Below, one piece after another: positions 1 through 9,386 of a stretch of 64,000 bases of DNA. Made by a program: the position numbers and the translations under genes. This DNA is from an uncultured Ruminococcus sp. (GTDB lineage Bacteria > Bacillota > Clostridia > Oscillospirales > Acutalibacteraceae): the NCBI GenBank assembly GCA_904393835.1, contig CAJFNC010000008.1, forward strand, positions 62,001 through 126,000, given 5' to 3'. The notes under the pieces were generated by a model. The model did no database searches. It saw only the letters and a list, made by a program, of their open reading frames with translations, and was not told the DNA's origin. Within the stretch, counting starts at the first letter, position 1, and the number at the start of each line of letters is the position of its first letter.

Positions 1-558
1 TTCAAAATCACGCTTTCCGCTTCTGTATCGCACCTCACCGCTCGGGTTGCTTTCATCAAATGGCGAAATCTTGTAGCTGTCGTCGTTATCTTCAAGCAGA
101 TTAATACTTAAATACCAGCACAAATTTCTTGTCTTGTCATCATTGTTTGTGACATCCATTGTTATAAATAAATATGATTTATCATCAAGAATTTTTCCGT
201 TTTCGTCGATTTTGCACTCGTTAAAATATTCAAATTCGTTCTTTTTTACCGACTCCGGCAAAGTTTTCCCCTTGTAAAAGCTGAAATTCGAATAACGCAG
301 ACCGTTTTTTTCTATGGTTTTGCTTTTGTCATATACAAAGGTCTTGTTGATTGTATCGTTATCCTCCAATCCGCCCAAATTAATATTATTATCAATATCG
401 TCAATTCCGTTTTTGCCTGCAAAGTCATTAAATTCATCATATGCAAGGTCAAGTGTCGCGGCATTTTTATCGTTATTAGTATCTTCACATCCGCAAAAAA
501 GCACCGTGCCCGTTACAATCAAAGCACACAGAATACCGGCAATATATTTATTATTCAT
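1..558 (-). CDS. Putative secreted lipoprotein, C-terminal part cut by window edge
   Basis: Reverse-strand reading from ATG at 558 gives MNNKYIAGILCALIVTGTVLFCGCEDTNNDKN... open to base 1; signal peptide plus lipobox-like CGC. Not in the ORF track because it has no stop in the window. Confidence 0.7.
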   Translation of the reverse strand, partial: MNNKYIAGILCALIVTGTVLFCGCEDTNNDKNAATLDLAYDEFNDFAGKNGIDDIDNNINLGGLEDNDTINKTFVYDKSKTIEKNGLRYSNFSFYKGKTLPESVKKNEFEYFNECKIDENGKILDDKSYLFITMDVTNNDDKTRNLCWYLSINLLEDNDDSYKISPFDESNPSGEVRYRSGKRDFE

Positions 559-811
559 TATTTGATTTCTCTCCTTAAATAATTATAATTATATGTATAA
601 TAAACGCTTTCAAATATACGGTTATTAATTTATCACCATATAACTACCGTGTCAATACGTTTTTTAATATTGTCAATAAATTTTTAACGCAAAAAATACG
701 CCAATGATTTAGCGATAGTAAGCTTCTATAATAATAATTAATACCATATATAAATTTTGTAATTTAATAACAATCTGCCATTATTAGCATTTTTAACGAC
801 ACAACACAAAA

Positions 812-838
812 CCCCGACGCTGAAGCATAACGTCGGGG
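812..838 (-). terminator. Hairpin CCCCGACG...CGTCGGGG downstream of the Mrp gene
   Basis: 8-bp perfect stem followed by a T-rich stretch on the minus strand. Confidence 0.7.
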
Positions 839-860
839 TAAAATTTTATTACATAATTAT

Positions 861-1685
861 TTATTTGTTAAGAATTTTTTCAATTTCTTCGCAGGCTTCG
901 TCAAGATAGTTGCCGTCAAATGCCTCTATTTTTCCGTTGTCCACAAATGTTGCAATCTGCGGATCTATCGGCAGCTTAGCCAATACCTTTGTGTTGTATT
1001 TTTCAGCGACCTCGTCAATGTGGCTTTCACCGAACACGGAGAATTTCTTTCCGCAATCGGGGCACACAAAATAGCTCATATTTTCAACAATTCCCAACAC
1101 GGGCACATTCATCATCTGAGCCATTTTTACCGCCTTTTCAACTATCATGGAAACAAGCTCCTGCGGAGACGCCACCACTATAATGCCGTCAACAGGCAGG
1201 CTCTGGAAAACAGTCAGCGGAACATCGCCTGTTCCCGGAGGCATATCGACAAACATATAATCAACATCGCCCCAGTAAACGTCCGTCCAGAACTGCTTTA
1301 CCGTACCCGTAATCATCGGCGAACGCCATACAACGGGGTCGGTTTCGTGCTCAAGCAAAAGGTTGATTGACATTATCTTTATGCCCGTCTCGCTTTCGGC
1401 AGGCAAAATTCCCTTGTCGCAAGCCAATGCTCTTTCGTGTTTGCCAAAAGCCTTGGGAATTGACGGACCCGTAATGTCGGCGTCAAGCACGGCTGTTTTT
1501 GCGCCTCTGCGGTTAAACGCAACGGCAAGCATAGAAGTTACCAGGCTTTTGCCTACTCCGCCCTTGCCTGACACTACGCCGATTACTTTTTTAACCTTGC
1601 TGTATTTGTTAAGCTCCTCCAAAAGGCTCTCTTTGTTTTCCTTGCAGTTGGAGCTGCACGATGAACAATCGTGACTGCATCCCAT
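861..1685 (-). CDS. Mrp/NBP35-family ATP-binding protein (Fe-S carrier type)
   Basis: VIGVVSGKGGVGKSLVTSMLA deviant Walker A, MPPGTGDVPLT, CPDCGKKFSVFG; Cys-rich N-terminus. Confidence 0.92.
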   Translation of the reverse strand: MGCSHDCSSCSSNCKENKESLLEELNKYSKVKKVIGVVSGKGGVGKSLVTSMLAVAFNRRGAKTAVLDADITGPSIPKAFGKHERALACDKGILPAESETGIKIMSINLLLEHETDPVVWRSPMITGTVKQFWTDVYWGDVDYMFVDMPPGTGDVPLTVFQSLPVDGIIVVASPQELVSMIVEKAVKMAQMMNVPVLGIVENMSYFVCPDCGKKFSVFGESHIDEVAEKYNTKVLAKLPIDPQIATFVDNGKIEAFDGNYLDEACEEIEKILNK

Positions 1686-1796
1686 AAAAATACCTCATTT
1701 CAAGTGATTTTTAACGGCAAAATTCACGCCGTTTATCTGAATTATTCAGGCAATGCGCCAAGCATACCTGCTGTTATTTTAACCTTTATTTCCGCT

Positions 1797-2597
1797 TTAT
1801 TCCTCCACTGCATAAACATTCTCTGCTTCTTCGGTGGATTCGGCAGCGGCTTGAGTCGGTTCCTCATACACGGTTTCAGGCGGCAAAGTCGTAGCCGGCG
1901 CCTCGGTCCATTGCTGTGTGGGAGCCTGCGTCGGCGCTTGAGTAGGCACTTGTGTCGGCGCCTCGTTATAAACCTGTGTAGGTGCTTCTGTGTAAACCTG
2001 CGACTGCTGATATGCGGTCTGCTCCTGCGTTGTCTGTGCGACAGTTGTAGCCACCGTTGTTGACGGATTGGTCGATTCGTTTGTGTCGCCTTGAGTTGCG
2101 AAGTAAAATACGCCGACCGCTATTGCAGCAAGCACGCAGAGTACAATAAGGCATATAATTACCACCGTAACTACGCTTGTGCCCTTGCGGTTGTTTTTAC
2201 CGCGTGAATGTCCGCCGGATCTGCCCGAAGAGCCTTTTGCGCCCTTTTTGCCCTTTGACCCGCGTGACGAACCCTTGGCGCTTCTTGAAGACTGTGCGCT
2301 TGACCTGCGAGATTTTCCGCCGTTGCCGTAAACGCTGTCATAGTCGGGGTTTTCAAATTCCTCGTTTTCGTAGTCGTCATCGTCGCCCGTCTGAGCGTTA
2401 AAATTGTCACCGTAGTCGCTGTTGTCAGGTTCTTCCGCTGAAAACTCGGCATCCACCTGCGAGTTTTCTGTTTTATTCTTCTGCGGGATTGACGCTCCGT
2501 CCGTATCAAAGTTGTCAGCCTCAAAGTCAGGCGCTTTTTTCGTTTTATCGCTGTTGGAGTAGATATCCTCCGTAAATTCACGTTCTCTGTCGTCCAT
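1797..2597 (-). CDS. Single-pass membrane protein: acidic N-terminus, basic Ser/Gly/Lys region, TM helix, P/T/Q-rich repeat tail
   Basis: TM segment VVTVVIICLIVLCVLAAIAVGVFYFA; tail EAPTQVYNEAPTQVPTQAPTQAPTQQ; RBS-like AGGAG upstream. Confidence 0.8.
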   Translation of the reverse strand: MDDREREFTEDIYSNSDKTKKAPDFEADNFDTDGASIPQKNKTENSQVDAEFSAEEPDNSDYGDNFNAQTGDDDDYENEEFENPDYDSVYGNGGKSRRSSAQSSRSAKGSSRGSKGKKGAKGSSGRSGGHSRGKNNRKGTSVVTVVIICLIVLCVLAAIAVGVFYFATQGDTNESTNPSTTVATTVAQTTQEQTAYQQSQVYTEAPTQVYNEAPTQVPTQAPTQAPTQQWTEAPATTLPPETVYEEPTQAAAESTEEAENVYAVEE

Positions 2598-2746
2598 AAT
2601 AATACTCCTTTCGTATTATTTGACATTAATTGCACAGATGATCAATATCTTAATGCAATGATAATCCCGATAAGCGAATTTGTCAAGTAACTTAAATTTA
2701 CCTGTATCGGCTTTGTTTTGAAAAACTTCCAAATACGCGCAATAAA

Positions 2747-2857
2747 TTCAAAGCCGGCAGAACAATGCGCTGCAAATCCGGTGGGGGATTGTATCCCCCA
2801 CTGAATTTTGATAATGTACGCCGCCTGTATAGACGGGAATATTAATCATGTTTGTTA
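2747..2857 (-). repeat. Dispersed multi-hairpin repeat, copy A
   Basis: AAAGCCGGCAGAACAATGCGCTGCAAATCCGGTGGGGGATTGTATCCCCCACTGAATTTTGATAATGTACGCCGCCTGTATAGACGGG...TGTTTGTTAT; matches the other copies by eye. Confidence 0.8.
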
Positions 2858-2875
2858 TACCGACTCCATACGCAA

Positions 2876-4525
2876 TTATTCAGCCGACTTAAGAATTACC
2901 GTTGACTGAGCGGGCAAAGTGATTTTTCCGTCTTTCAGCTCAATGTGCTTGTCGGAACTTTCGGCAACGAGGTCTGCCCTTACCTCCGCGTTTTTAATCA
3001 TATCATCTGTTATTGTGAGGTCAACGGACTCTTTTGCGTTAAAATTATGAATGATCATAAGCTTTGAGCCGTCGTACTCGGTGTAGAACGCGCAAATGTT
3101 TCTGTTGTCAAAATCCTGAGTGCCGGTAATTTCGCCGCGCGCAATTTCAGGGTTCTGATTTTTAATCTTTATAATTCTGCGGTAGTAGTTGAGCAGGGAG
3201 TCCTTGTCGGCAAGCTGCTGTTTTACGCCGCCGTTATCGGGCTCGTCCATAACATCGCCTATACCGTTTACAAATATACTCGGCATATTGTCGCTGTCAA
3301 AAATCATTGCCGTTCTGTAAGCTGCGTCGTTTGTCGTATTGGGAGCTTTTATGCCGATTTCCTCACCATAGTAAATGTAGGGGTTGCCCGGAAACAGCAT
3401 ATAAACTGCGGCGGCAAGCTTTTCATACCCCAAACCACGGCTGAGTGCGTTGGCGCTTCTGACCTGGTCGTGGTTTGACAGGAAATAAGCGTTGATAGCG
3501 TTGGGATTGCTCTCTTTCATTTTTTCGTTGTAGTTTTGAACCTTCTGCGCCAATGCGGAGCCGTTTTGCCCCAGTACATTGCTTATAAACATACCAGATG
3601 TCTGAGCAAACTTAAACGAAAACAGGCTGTCAATTCCCGAAGTGTACAGTTTTTCAATATCGGAATCATCTGTCCAGTCCTCGCCTACCATATATACGTC
3701 CGGATTGATTTTTTGACATTCGGAGTAAAACCACTTCAAAAATTCAGCGCCGTCTGTATCTTTATTTGTAAAATACTTGCAGGCGTCAAGTCGGAAACCG
3801 TCAACACCGCGGTCAAGCCAGAATTTAGCAATCTTTTTGAACTCATCTCTCGTTTTGTCGGAATTAAGGTTCCACTCGGGCATTTCGGGTGAAAAGTTTG
3901 CTTCGCAGGCATAGCCGTTTGCAAGCAAGTTGTAGTTTGTGTCATCATCAAAGTAAGATGTTTTGTGAATTTCAAAATATTCGGCATTGCCGTCCATTTT
4001 GCCCTCAGCAACCTCTTCAACAGCCTTTGTATAAAGAGGATTCTCAGAGGAAATGTGGTTTAGCACTAAGTCCATAATCAGCTTAATTCCGCGCTTGTGG
4101 CACTCCTCGACAAGCGTGTCAAGGTCATCAAGCGTACCGAAATCAGGGTCAATGTCATAGTAATTTTCAACGTCATATTTGTGATAAGACTTTGACGGCA
4201 TAATCGGAGTAAGCCAAATACCGTCGATTCCCAGGTCGTCTCCCGTGTTGGGATCGCCGTCGTTGAGGTAGTCGAGCTGAGAAATTATACCCTGCAAATC
4301 TCCTACGCCGTCGTCGTTTGAATCGCAGAATGAATGAACAAAAATTTGATAAAAGTTTCTGTATTTGTCGGTTGAAGCCGTCGCCTGAATATCGGCAATC
4401 GGGTCGCTTACTTCACCGTTATTACTGTTATTTCCACTGCTTTCATCCGCAGCCGTATTACAGCCCGCAAGCACGCAGCTGCCGACTACGGCAATACAAA
4501 GCAAAAGCGCAATGATTTTCTTCAT
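2876..4525 (-). CDS. GH13 alpha-amylase family lipoprotein
   Basis: Lipobox VLAGCN; GH13 motifs GIDGIWLTPIMPS, DLVLNHIS, GVDGFRLDACKYF, YFLSNHDQVR. Confidence 0.93.
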   Translation of the reverse strand: MKKIIALLLCIAVVGSCVLAGCNTAADESSGNNSNNGEVSDPIADIQATASTDKYRNFYQIFVHSFCDSNDDGVGDLQGIISQLDYLNDGDPNTGDDLGIDGIWLTPIMPSKSYHKYDVENYYDIDPDFGTLDDLDTLVEECHKRGIKLIMDLVLNHISSENPLYTKAVEEVAEGKMDGNAEYFEIHKTSYFDDDTNYNLLANGYACEANFSPEMPEWNLNSDKTRDEFKKIAKFWLDRGVDGFRLDACKYFTNKDTDGAEFLKWFYSECQKINPDVYMVGEDWTDDSDIEKLYTSGIDSLFSFKFAQTSGMFISNVLGQNGSALAQKVQNYNEKMKESNPNAINAYFLSNHDQVRSANALSRGLGYEKLAAAVYMLFPGNPYIYYGEEIGIKAPNTTNDAAYRTAMIFDSDNMPSIFVNGIGDVMDEPDNGGVKQQLADKDSLLNYYRRIIKIKNQNPEIARGEITGTQDFDNRNICAFYTEYDGSKLMIIHNFNAKESVDLTITDDMIKNAEVRADLVAESSDKHIELKDGKITLPAQSTVILKSAE

Positions 4526-4644
4526 AATTTTCCCTTTCTGCCCCGAGGCAAATATCAGTTTTTATAAACCTTTAAGCAAAGCGGTTTTCTGATTATATTT
4601 TGGACTGTCTTTTTCAGCCCGATAAACACGCCGTTCCGCTTTGC

Positions 4645-4703
4645 CATGTGAATTTTGATAATGGATGCGTCTATAATAGCGGGGACATTATCCTATTTGT
4701 TAT
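4645..4703 (-). repeat. Dispersed multi-hairpin repeat, copy B (partial)
   Basis: TGAATTTTGATAATGGATGCGTCTATAATAGCGGGGACATTATCCTATTTGTTAT matches the 5' module of the family. Confidence 0.7.
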
Positions 4704-4782
4704 ATTTTGCAATAATAATTATTTATGGTTTTAAATTTGCAAATTCCGAGATTATTATACTTTTATAACTTGTATATCAAAA

Positions 4783-4807
4783 GGGCGGCAGCCTCAGACT
4801 GCCGCCC
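4783..4807 (-). terminator. Hairpin GGGCGGCAG...CTGCCGCCC after malG-like gene
   Basis: 9-bp perfect GC-rich stem directly downstream of the CDS. Confidence 0.75.
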
Positions 4808-4827
4808 ATAAGAGCATAATTATTAAA

Positions 4828-5691
4828 TTAACCCTTAACGCCGCCGGCTGTTACGCCCTCTACGTAGTATCTCTGCATCAGCAGGAAGAGAACCGTAATA
4901 GGAACGGCAACGACTACCGAACCTGCAAGGAACTGCTTGTAGTATCTGTTCATAAAGTCGTTTGTTGTCATCAACTGCAAACCGATGGCAACCGTGTAGT
5001 TTTCACGCTTATCACCCATAATAATCTTGGCAAGAATAAAGTCTGTCCAAGGTCCGATGAATGATGTAAGTACGGTATAAACTACGATTGGCTTTGACAT
5101 AGGAAGAATAATCTTCCAGAAAATCTGGTTTTTGGTTGCGCCGTCAATGGTGGCCGCCTCGTCAAGAGCCCTTGGTATGGTATCAAAGAAGCCCTTTGAA
5201 ATCTGGAAGCCCAAACCTGCGCCGCAGCTGTAACAAATTACAAGTGCAACGAGAGTCTGTGTAAGACCCATTGCCTTAAGGAGATAGTAAATAGCGATCA
5301 TTGTCATAAAGCCCGGGAACATACCGAGAATCATACCAATGTTCATAAACTTTTTACGAGCCTTAAATCTGAGTCGGCTGAATGCGTAACTTACCATGAG
5401 GACTGATACAGTTGAAATTATGCAGCTGAAGCACGCAACTATAAATGTATTCATAAACCATCTTGGGAAGCTGAGCGCCGCATTACCGCCTGCGCCTGTA
5501 AACAAATCAATATAGTTTTGTAATGTCCACTCTTTCGGAATAAGGTAAGGTACTGCGATAAGACCTTCACCGCGGAACGAGTGCATTACCAGATATACAA
5601 ACGGAGAAATCCAGATAATTCCCATGACTGTAAGGAATAAGTAGATTAAGCCGTTTGCGAGATGTCTTCTAAACTTATAACTTTTTATCAT
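4828..5691 (-). CDS. MalG-type sugar ABC transporter permease
   Basis: Multi-TM; EAA loop EAATIDGATKNQIFWKIILPMSKP. Confidence 0.92.
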   Translation of the reverse strand: MIKSYKFRRHLANGLIYLFLTVMGIIWISPFVYLVMHSFRGEGLIAVPYLIPKEWTLQNYIDLFTGAGGNAALSFPRWFMNTFIVACFSCIISTVSVLMVSYAFSRLRFKARKKFMNIGMILGMFPGFMTMIAIYYLLKAMGLTQTLVALVICYSCGAGLGFQISKGFFDTIPRALDEAATIDGATKNQIFWKIILPMSKPIVVYTVLTSFIGPWTDFILAKIIMGDKRENYTVAIGLQLMTTNDFMNRYYKQFLAGSVVVAVPITVLFLLMQRYYVEGVTAGGVKG

Positions 5692-7184
5692 GAGAACGCC
5701 TCCTCATCCTTCATAGATTTGGAATTGTTGTAAACTATCAGCGAAATGGTAGCGCAAACTATAAATACCAAAATACCTATCGCCGCGGCAAGTCCGTAAT
5801 CCTGTTGGTTCATCGTCAGATTAAACAGCCACGTTACAAGGATATCCGTTCTACCGGCCTGATAGAATTCTTCCGTTTTCGGACCGCCGCCCGTGAGAAG
5901 GTAGATAACGTTAAAGTTGTTAATGTTACCTACAAACTGCGTAATAAGCTGCGGAGTTGTTACGAAGATCATATACGGAAGCGTAATCTTTGTAAACGTC
6001 TTAACGGGACCCGCGCCGTCAATGCGCGCAGACTCATACAAGTCCTCGGGAATATTCATAAGAATACCCGACATTGACAGAATCGTGTACGGAATACCTA
6101 CCCAACAGTTTACAATAATTACCGTCATTCTCGCCATCAGCGTCGTTGAATTCAGGAACTGTATGTTTGGATTTTCACCCAGGAACATACCGAGCAGTAC
6201 GTTTATCGCACCGTTTTGCTGAAGCATCTGGTTCATAAGAAGAAGTGATACGAACTGGGGAACAGCAATTGTGATAACGAAAAGTGTTCTCCAAAACGCC
6301 TTGAATTTGATGCCCTTTTTGTTAATCATAAGGGCAAAAATCATACCGAGAATGTAGTTTGAGAATGTTGCTACTACTGCCCAAAGAAGCGTCCACTTGG
6401 TAAGCTCCATAAATGTTGTCGCTTTTCTTGCACCATCAACTACGTTGAGCAAATCCGAAAAGTTGTCCAAACCTATCCAGGTAAACAGCGTACCCGGAGG
6501 AAGATGGCTTTTGTCGTAGTTTGTAAACGCAATCAAAATCATAAAGATGAGCGGCAGAATATTGAAAATGCCGATCAAAAGCGTAGGCAAAGAAAGAAGT
6601 GTAATATGATATTTTCCGTCGAGGAAATCTTTAACATCAGCTATAAATGAAGTAGGCTTTTTGCCCTCAGCTTTCATCTGCTGATGCTTATATGCGTCTT
6701 TAATGTTATAGATATAAATGGCAAAAACTATTACCGTAATTACAATTGACAATACGGAATAGAGCAAAATAAGCATTGAGTTGTCGCCGTAAACCGTTTT
6801 CGGTATTATGCCGACGTATTCCCTGTGTGTCTCTACTGTACCGAGAGTACCGAATTTGCTGAGATAGGTCCAGCCAAAGAAAATCATGTAGAGAATGTAG
6901 AATACCTCTACCAACAAATAAATTATTCCCTTATAATATTTACCCTTTGAAAAGTCACCGACACCAAATATTATGTAGGAAAGTTTCGTAGCCCAGTCGC
7001 CTTTTACAAAAGTTACGCCGTAGTTCTTAAAGCCTCTGCCGATACCAAGAAAAAGTTTTGCGAAAAATCTTCCGATTGCCTTAAAAAAGGTAGCAAGCGC
7101 ATGCGGTATCGCAAGAATGAACTTTTTTAATTTATAGGCAAATTTCTGAAAAGGATTGAGCATTTTGTATTCAACGTATGTCAT
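5688..7184 (-). CDS. MalF-type sugar ABC transporter permease with long N-terminal extension
   Basis: EAA loop YESARIDGAGPVKTFTKITLPYM; 4-nt overlap with malG-like gene. Confidence 0.92.
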   Translation of the reverse strand: MTYVEYKMLNPFQKFAYKLKKFILAIPHALATFFKAIGRFFAKLFLGIGRGFKNYGVTFVKGDWATKLSYIIFGVGDFSKGKYYKGIIYLLVEVFYILYMIFFGWTYLSKFGTLGTVETHREYVGIIPKTVYGDNSMLILLYSVLSIVITVIVFAIYIYNIKDAYKHQQMKAEGKKPTSFIADVKDFLDGKYHITLLSLPTLLIGIFNILPLIFMILIAFTNYDKSHLPPGTLFTWIGLDNFSDLLNVVDGARKATTFMELTKWTLLWAVVATFSNYILGMIFALMINKKGIKFKAFWRTLFVITIAVPQFVSLLLMNQMLQQNGAINVLLGMFLGENPNIQFLNSTTLMARMTVIIVNCWVGIPYTILSMSGILMNIPEDLYESARIDGAGPVKTFTKITLPYMIFVTTPQLITQFVGNINNFNVIYLLTGGGPKTEEFYQAGRTDILVTWLFNLTMNQQDYGLAAAIGILVFIVCATISLIVYNNSKSMKDEEAFS

Positions 7185-7327
7185 ATAAGCTCTCCTTAAT
7201 ATTGCAAGCTTGCAAATTGCGGGTAACCGGACAAATAATATTTTATTTTTTGCAGAAATAATAAGATATTATTCGCTCGACACCTGATTTTATTTTTGGT
7301 ACATACCCCAAAACTAAGTCTTTTTTT

Positions 7328-7357
7328 CGGGGTACCCTGCGATTGCAAAGTACCCCG
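7328..7357. other. Intercistronic stem-loop between malE-like and malF-like genes
   Basis: CGGGGTAC (7328-7335) pairs with GTACCCCG (7350-7357); in the minus transcript it is followed by A7, not U. Confidence 0.75.
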
Positions 7358-7395
7358 AATTTTGAAGTTAAACTCTGTCTAATCCGTTAATGACA

Positions 7396-8742
7396 TTAGC
7401 CTTCGTCTCTGATATTTTCAATTGTAGCCTTAAGAAGCTGCTTGATAGCGTCTGTATCATCGGGATTAAATTCATCTGCAATAAGCTGGTTACCGAGGTT
7501 AGCCATAGGATCCCAGAATGTTTTAGCAATGTTAACCTGTGCGCAAGAGTTAGAAGCCTGCTCTGCAATAGCCTGGAGAACAACGCTGTCTGTTACAACC
7601 TTATCTTTCTGAACTTCGAGGTTTGAAGGACCCCAGCCGAGTTCTTCGGCTCTCTGCTGCTGGCATACCTGTGAACCGAGGTAGAATGCAAGAATCTGAG
7701 CAGAAGCGGGGAATTTTGAAGAACCGTTTACGCCGAGGTATTTGTAACCGAACATTGAGATGAGCTGTTTGTCTTCGCCGTCAACGTTAATTGTCGGGAG
7801 CTTAGCAGCGCCGAAGTTGTCGCCGAGAGCTTCTTCGTTAACCGAAGTATCCCAAGAACCGTCAATACCTGCGCCGCAAGTATCGCTTGCAAAACCTGAA
7901 GCTACGTTCTTAACGTTGAGTGATACGAATGTACCCTTGTATTTTTTGATGAGTTTACCAAATGCCTGCAATGTCTTAACTGCAGCGTCCTCATCATAAT
8001 CTACGAATTTCTGTGTAATGCCGTCCTCTTCAAGACCGTCAACCTGCACGCCTGCAGTAAATGCGAATGTGCAAGAATAGAAACCGTCGCCGCAGTCCAT
8101 AACAAACTGTTTGCCGGCCTCCTTACAAGCTGCGAGAATATCCTCAAGCTTGCCTGCCTGCTCGTCGGAAACAACGCTCTTGTCATATACAAGATAGTAA
8201 CCGTTATCGTTTGTTTCGGGATAAGCGTAAAGCTCATCGTTGATTGTGCCTGCTGTTACTGTTTCTTCCTGATTAGCAGAAGAAACCACGTCCGCAAAGG
8301 CACAGGGAGAAATTACGCCTGCGTCAACAAGTAGGTTGAGCTGGTCACTCGGGAAGCTGAATACGTCGGCAGCTGTTGTAGCGTCGTTCATAAGAGCTGT
8401 AGCTGCGTCGCCTTCGCCCTGAGCAACAACCGAAATGTCGAACTTCTTATCAGGATAAAGCTTCTTAAATGCCTCAATCTGCTCTTTAGCAAGGTTTACT
8501 GTTGCGTCGGGCGCCCATACTTTAAGTGTGATTGTTGAGCCGTCCGCGCCTTCATCGCCGAACAAAGATTCGTCAACTTTACCTGTAGCAACGTCTGCCT
8601 GAGTAGCAGATGCGCCGCTGCCCGAATTACTTGAACCGTTTGAGCTGTTGTTTGAGCTCTCTTCACCTGAACCGCCTGTACAGCCTGCGAAAGCAGTAGC
8701 TGTCATGACGCCTGCCAAAAGAATGGCGAGAATCTTTTTCAT
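7396..8742 (-). CDS. MalE-type extracellular sugar-binding lipoprotein
   Basis: Lipobox AFAGCTGG; solute-binding protein features; adjacent to MalF/MalG-type permeases. Confidence 0.92.
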   Translation of the reverse strand: MKKILAILLAGVMTATAFAGCTGGSGEESSNNSSNGSSNSGSGASATQADVATGKVDESLFGDEGADGSTITLKVWAPDATVNLAKEQIEAFKKLYPDKKFDISVVAQGEGDAATALMNDATTAADVFSFPSDQLNLLVDAGVISPCAFADVVSSANQEETVTAGTINDELYAYPETNDNGYYLVYDKSVVSDEQAGKLEDILAACKEAGKQFVMDCGDGFYSCTFAFTAGVQVDGLEEDGITQKFVDYDEDAAVKTLQAFGKLIKKYKGTFVSLNVKNVASGFASDTCGAGIDGSWDTSVNEEALGDNFGAAKLPTINVDGEDKQLISMFGYKYLGVNGSSKFPASAQILAFYLGSQVCQQQRAEELGWGPSNLEVQKDKVVTDSVVLQAIAEQASNSCAQVNIAKTFWDPMANLGNQLIADEFNPDDTDAIKQLLKATIENIRDEG

Positions 8743-9185
8743 TGGAATATCCCTCTTTCAATAAAATTTTAGTTTTCCTTAAAGGATTATCTTTTGGAGC
8801 ATTTGCACAAGTAAGCACTTAACTCTCTACATAAATAATATCAAAAAAGTAAAGCAATTTCAACTACCTTTATATATTTTATTTACATCGTTAAAATTTT
8901 TAAATTATTTTGTGCAAATTCACGAATATATTCTTTGATTTTTATTTTTTGCACAATTTTCCCTTTGATTTTTTGGTTAATTTGCGTATATTCCAATTGT
9001 GCATTTTGACAATAGTTTTTGCTTTACCTTCATTAAATATTTATAATTTTTAAAATTTTTTTAATAATTTTATTTATTTTTTTTAAATTCATCAAATCTT
9101 TAGTATATTTTCACTAAATGGTAATTATTACATAAAAACACGCAATTATTATACAGAATAAACTTTAAAATATTTTGATATAAAG

Positions 9186-9214
9186 TTGTAAAACGGCTTT
9201 TGTGTTGGTATAAT
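9186..9214 (+). promoter_or_regulatory. Putative sigma-A promoter for murE
   Basis: TTGTAA-17 nt-TATAAT. Confidence 0.55.
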
Positions 9215-9215
9215 T

Positions 9216-9347
9216 ATAATAAACAGGATAATATGCCCCGCTTCTATTGGAGGCGTCCGTTATCAAAATTCGGCGGAGAAATACAAATCCCCACTGATTT
9301 GCGGTGTATTGTGCTGTCGGCTTTGATAAAAACAAAGCTTTGAATAT
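9216..9347 (+). repeat. Dispersed multi-hairpin repeat, copy C
   Basis: TAATAAACAGGATAATATGCCCCGCTTCTATTGGAGGCGTCCGTTATCAAAATTCGGCGGAGAAATACAAATCCCCACTGATTTGCGGTGTATTGTGCTGTCGGCTTTGATAAAAACAAAGCTTTGAATAT. Confidence 0.8.
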
Positions 9348-9386
9348 TTTTTATATCAGAAAATATAAACGGGAAGGATCACCATA

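Noticed and set aside
314-565. 83-aa plus-strand ORF
   Set aside because: Antisense to the partial lipoprotein gene on the minus strand, which has a signal peptide and lipobox.
7328-7357. Hairpin considered as an intrinsic terminator of malE
   Set aside because: On the minus transcript it is followed by A residues rather than U; kept instead as a stabilising stem-loop.
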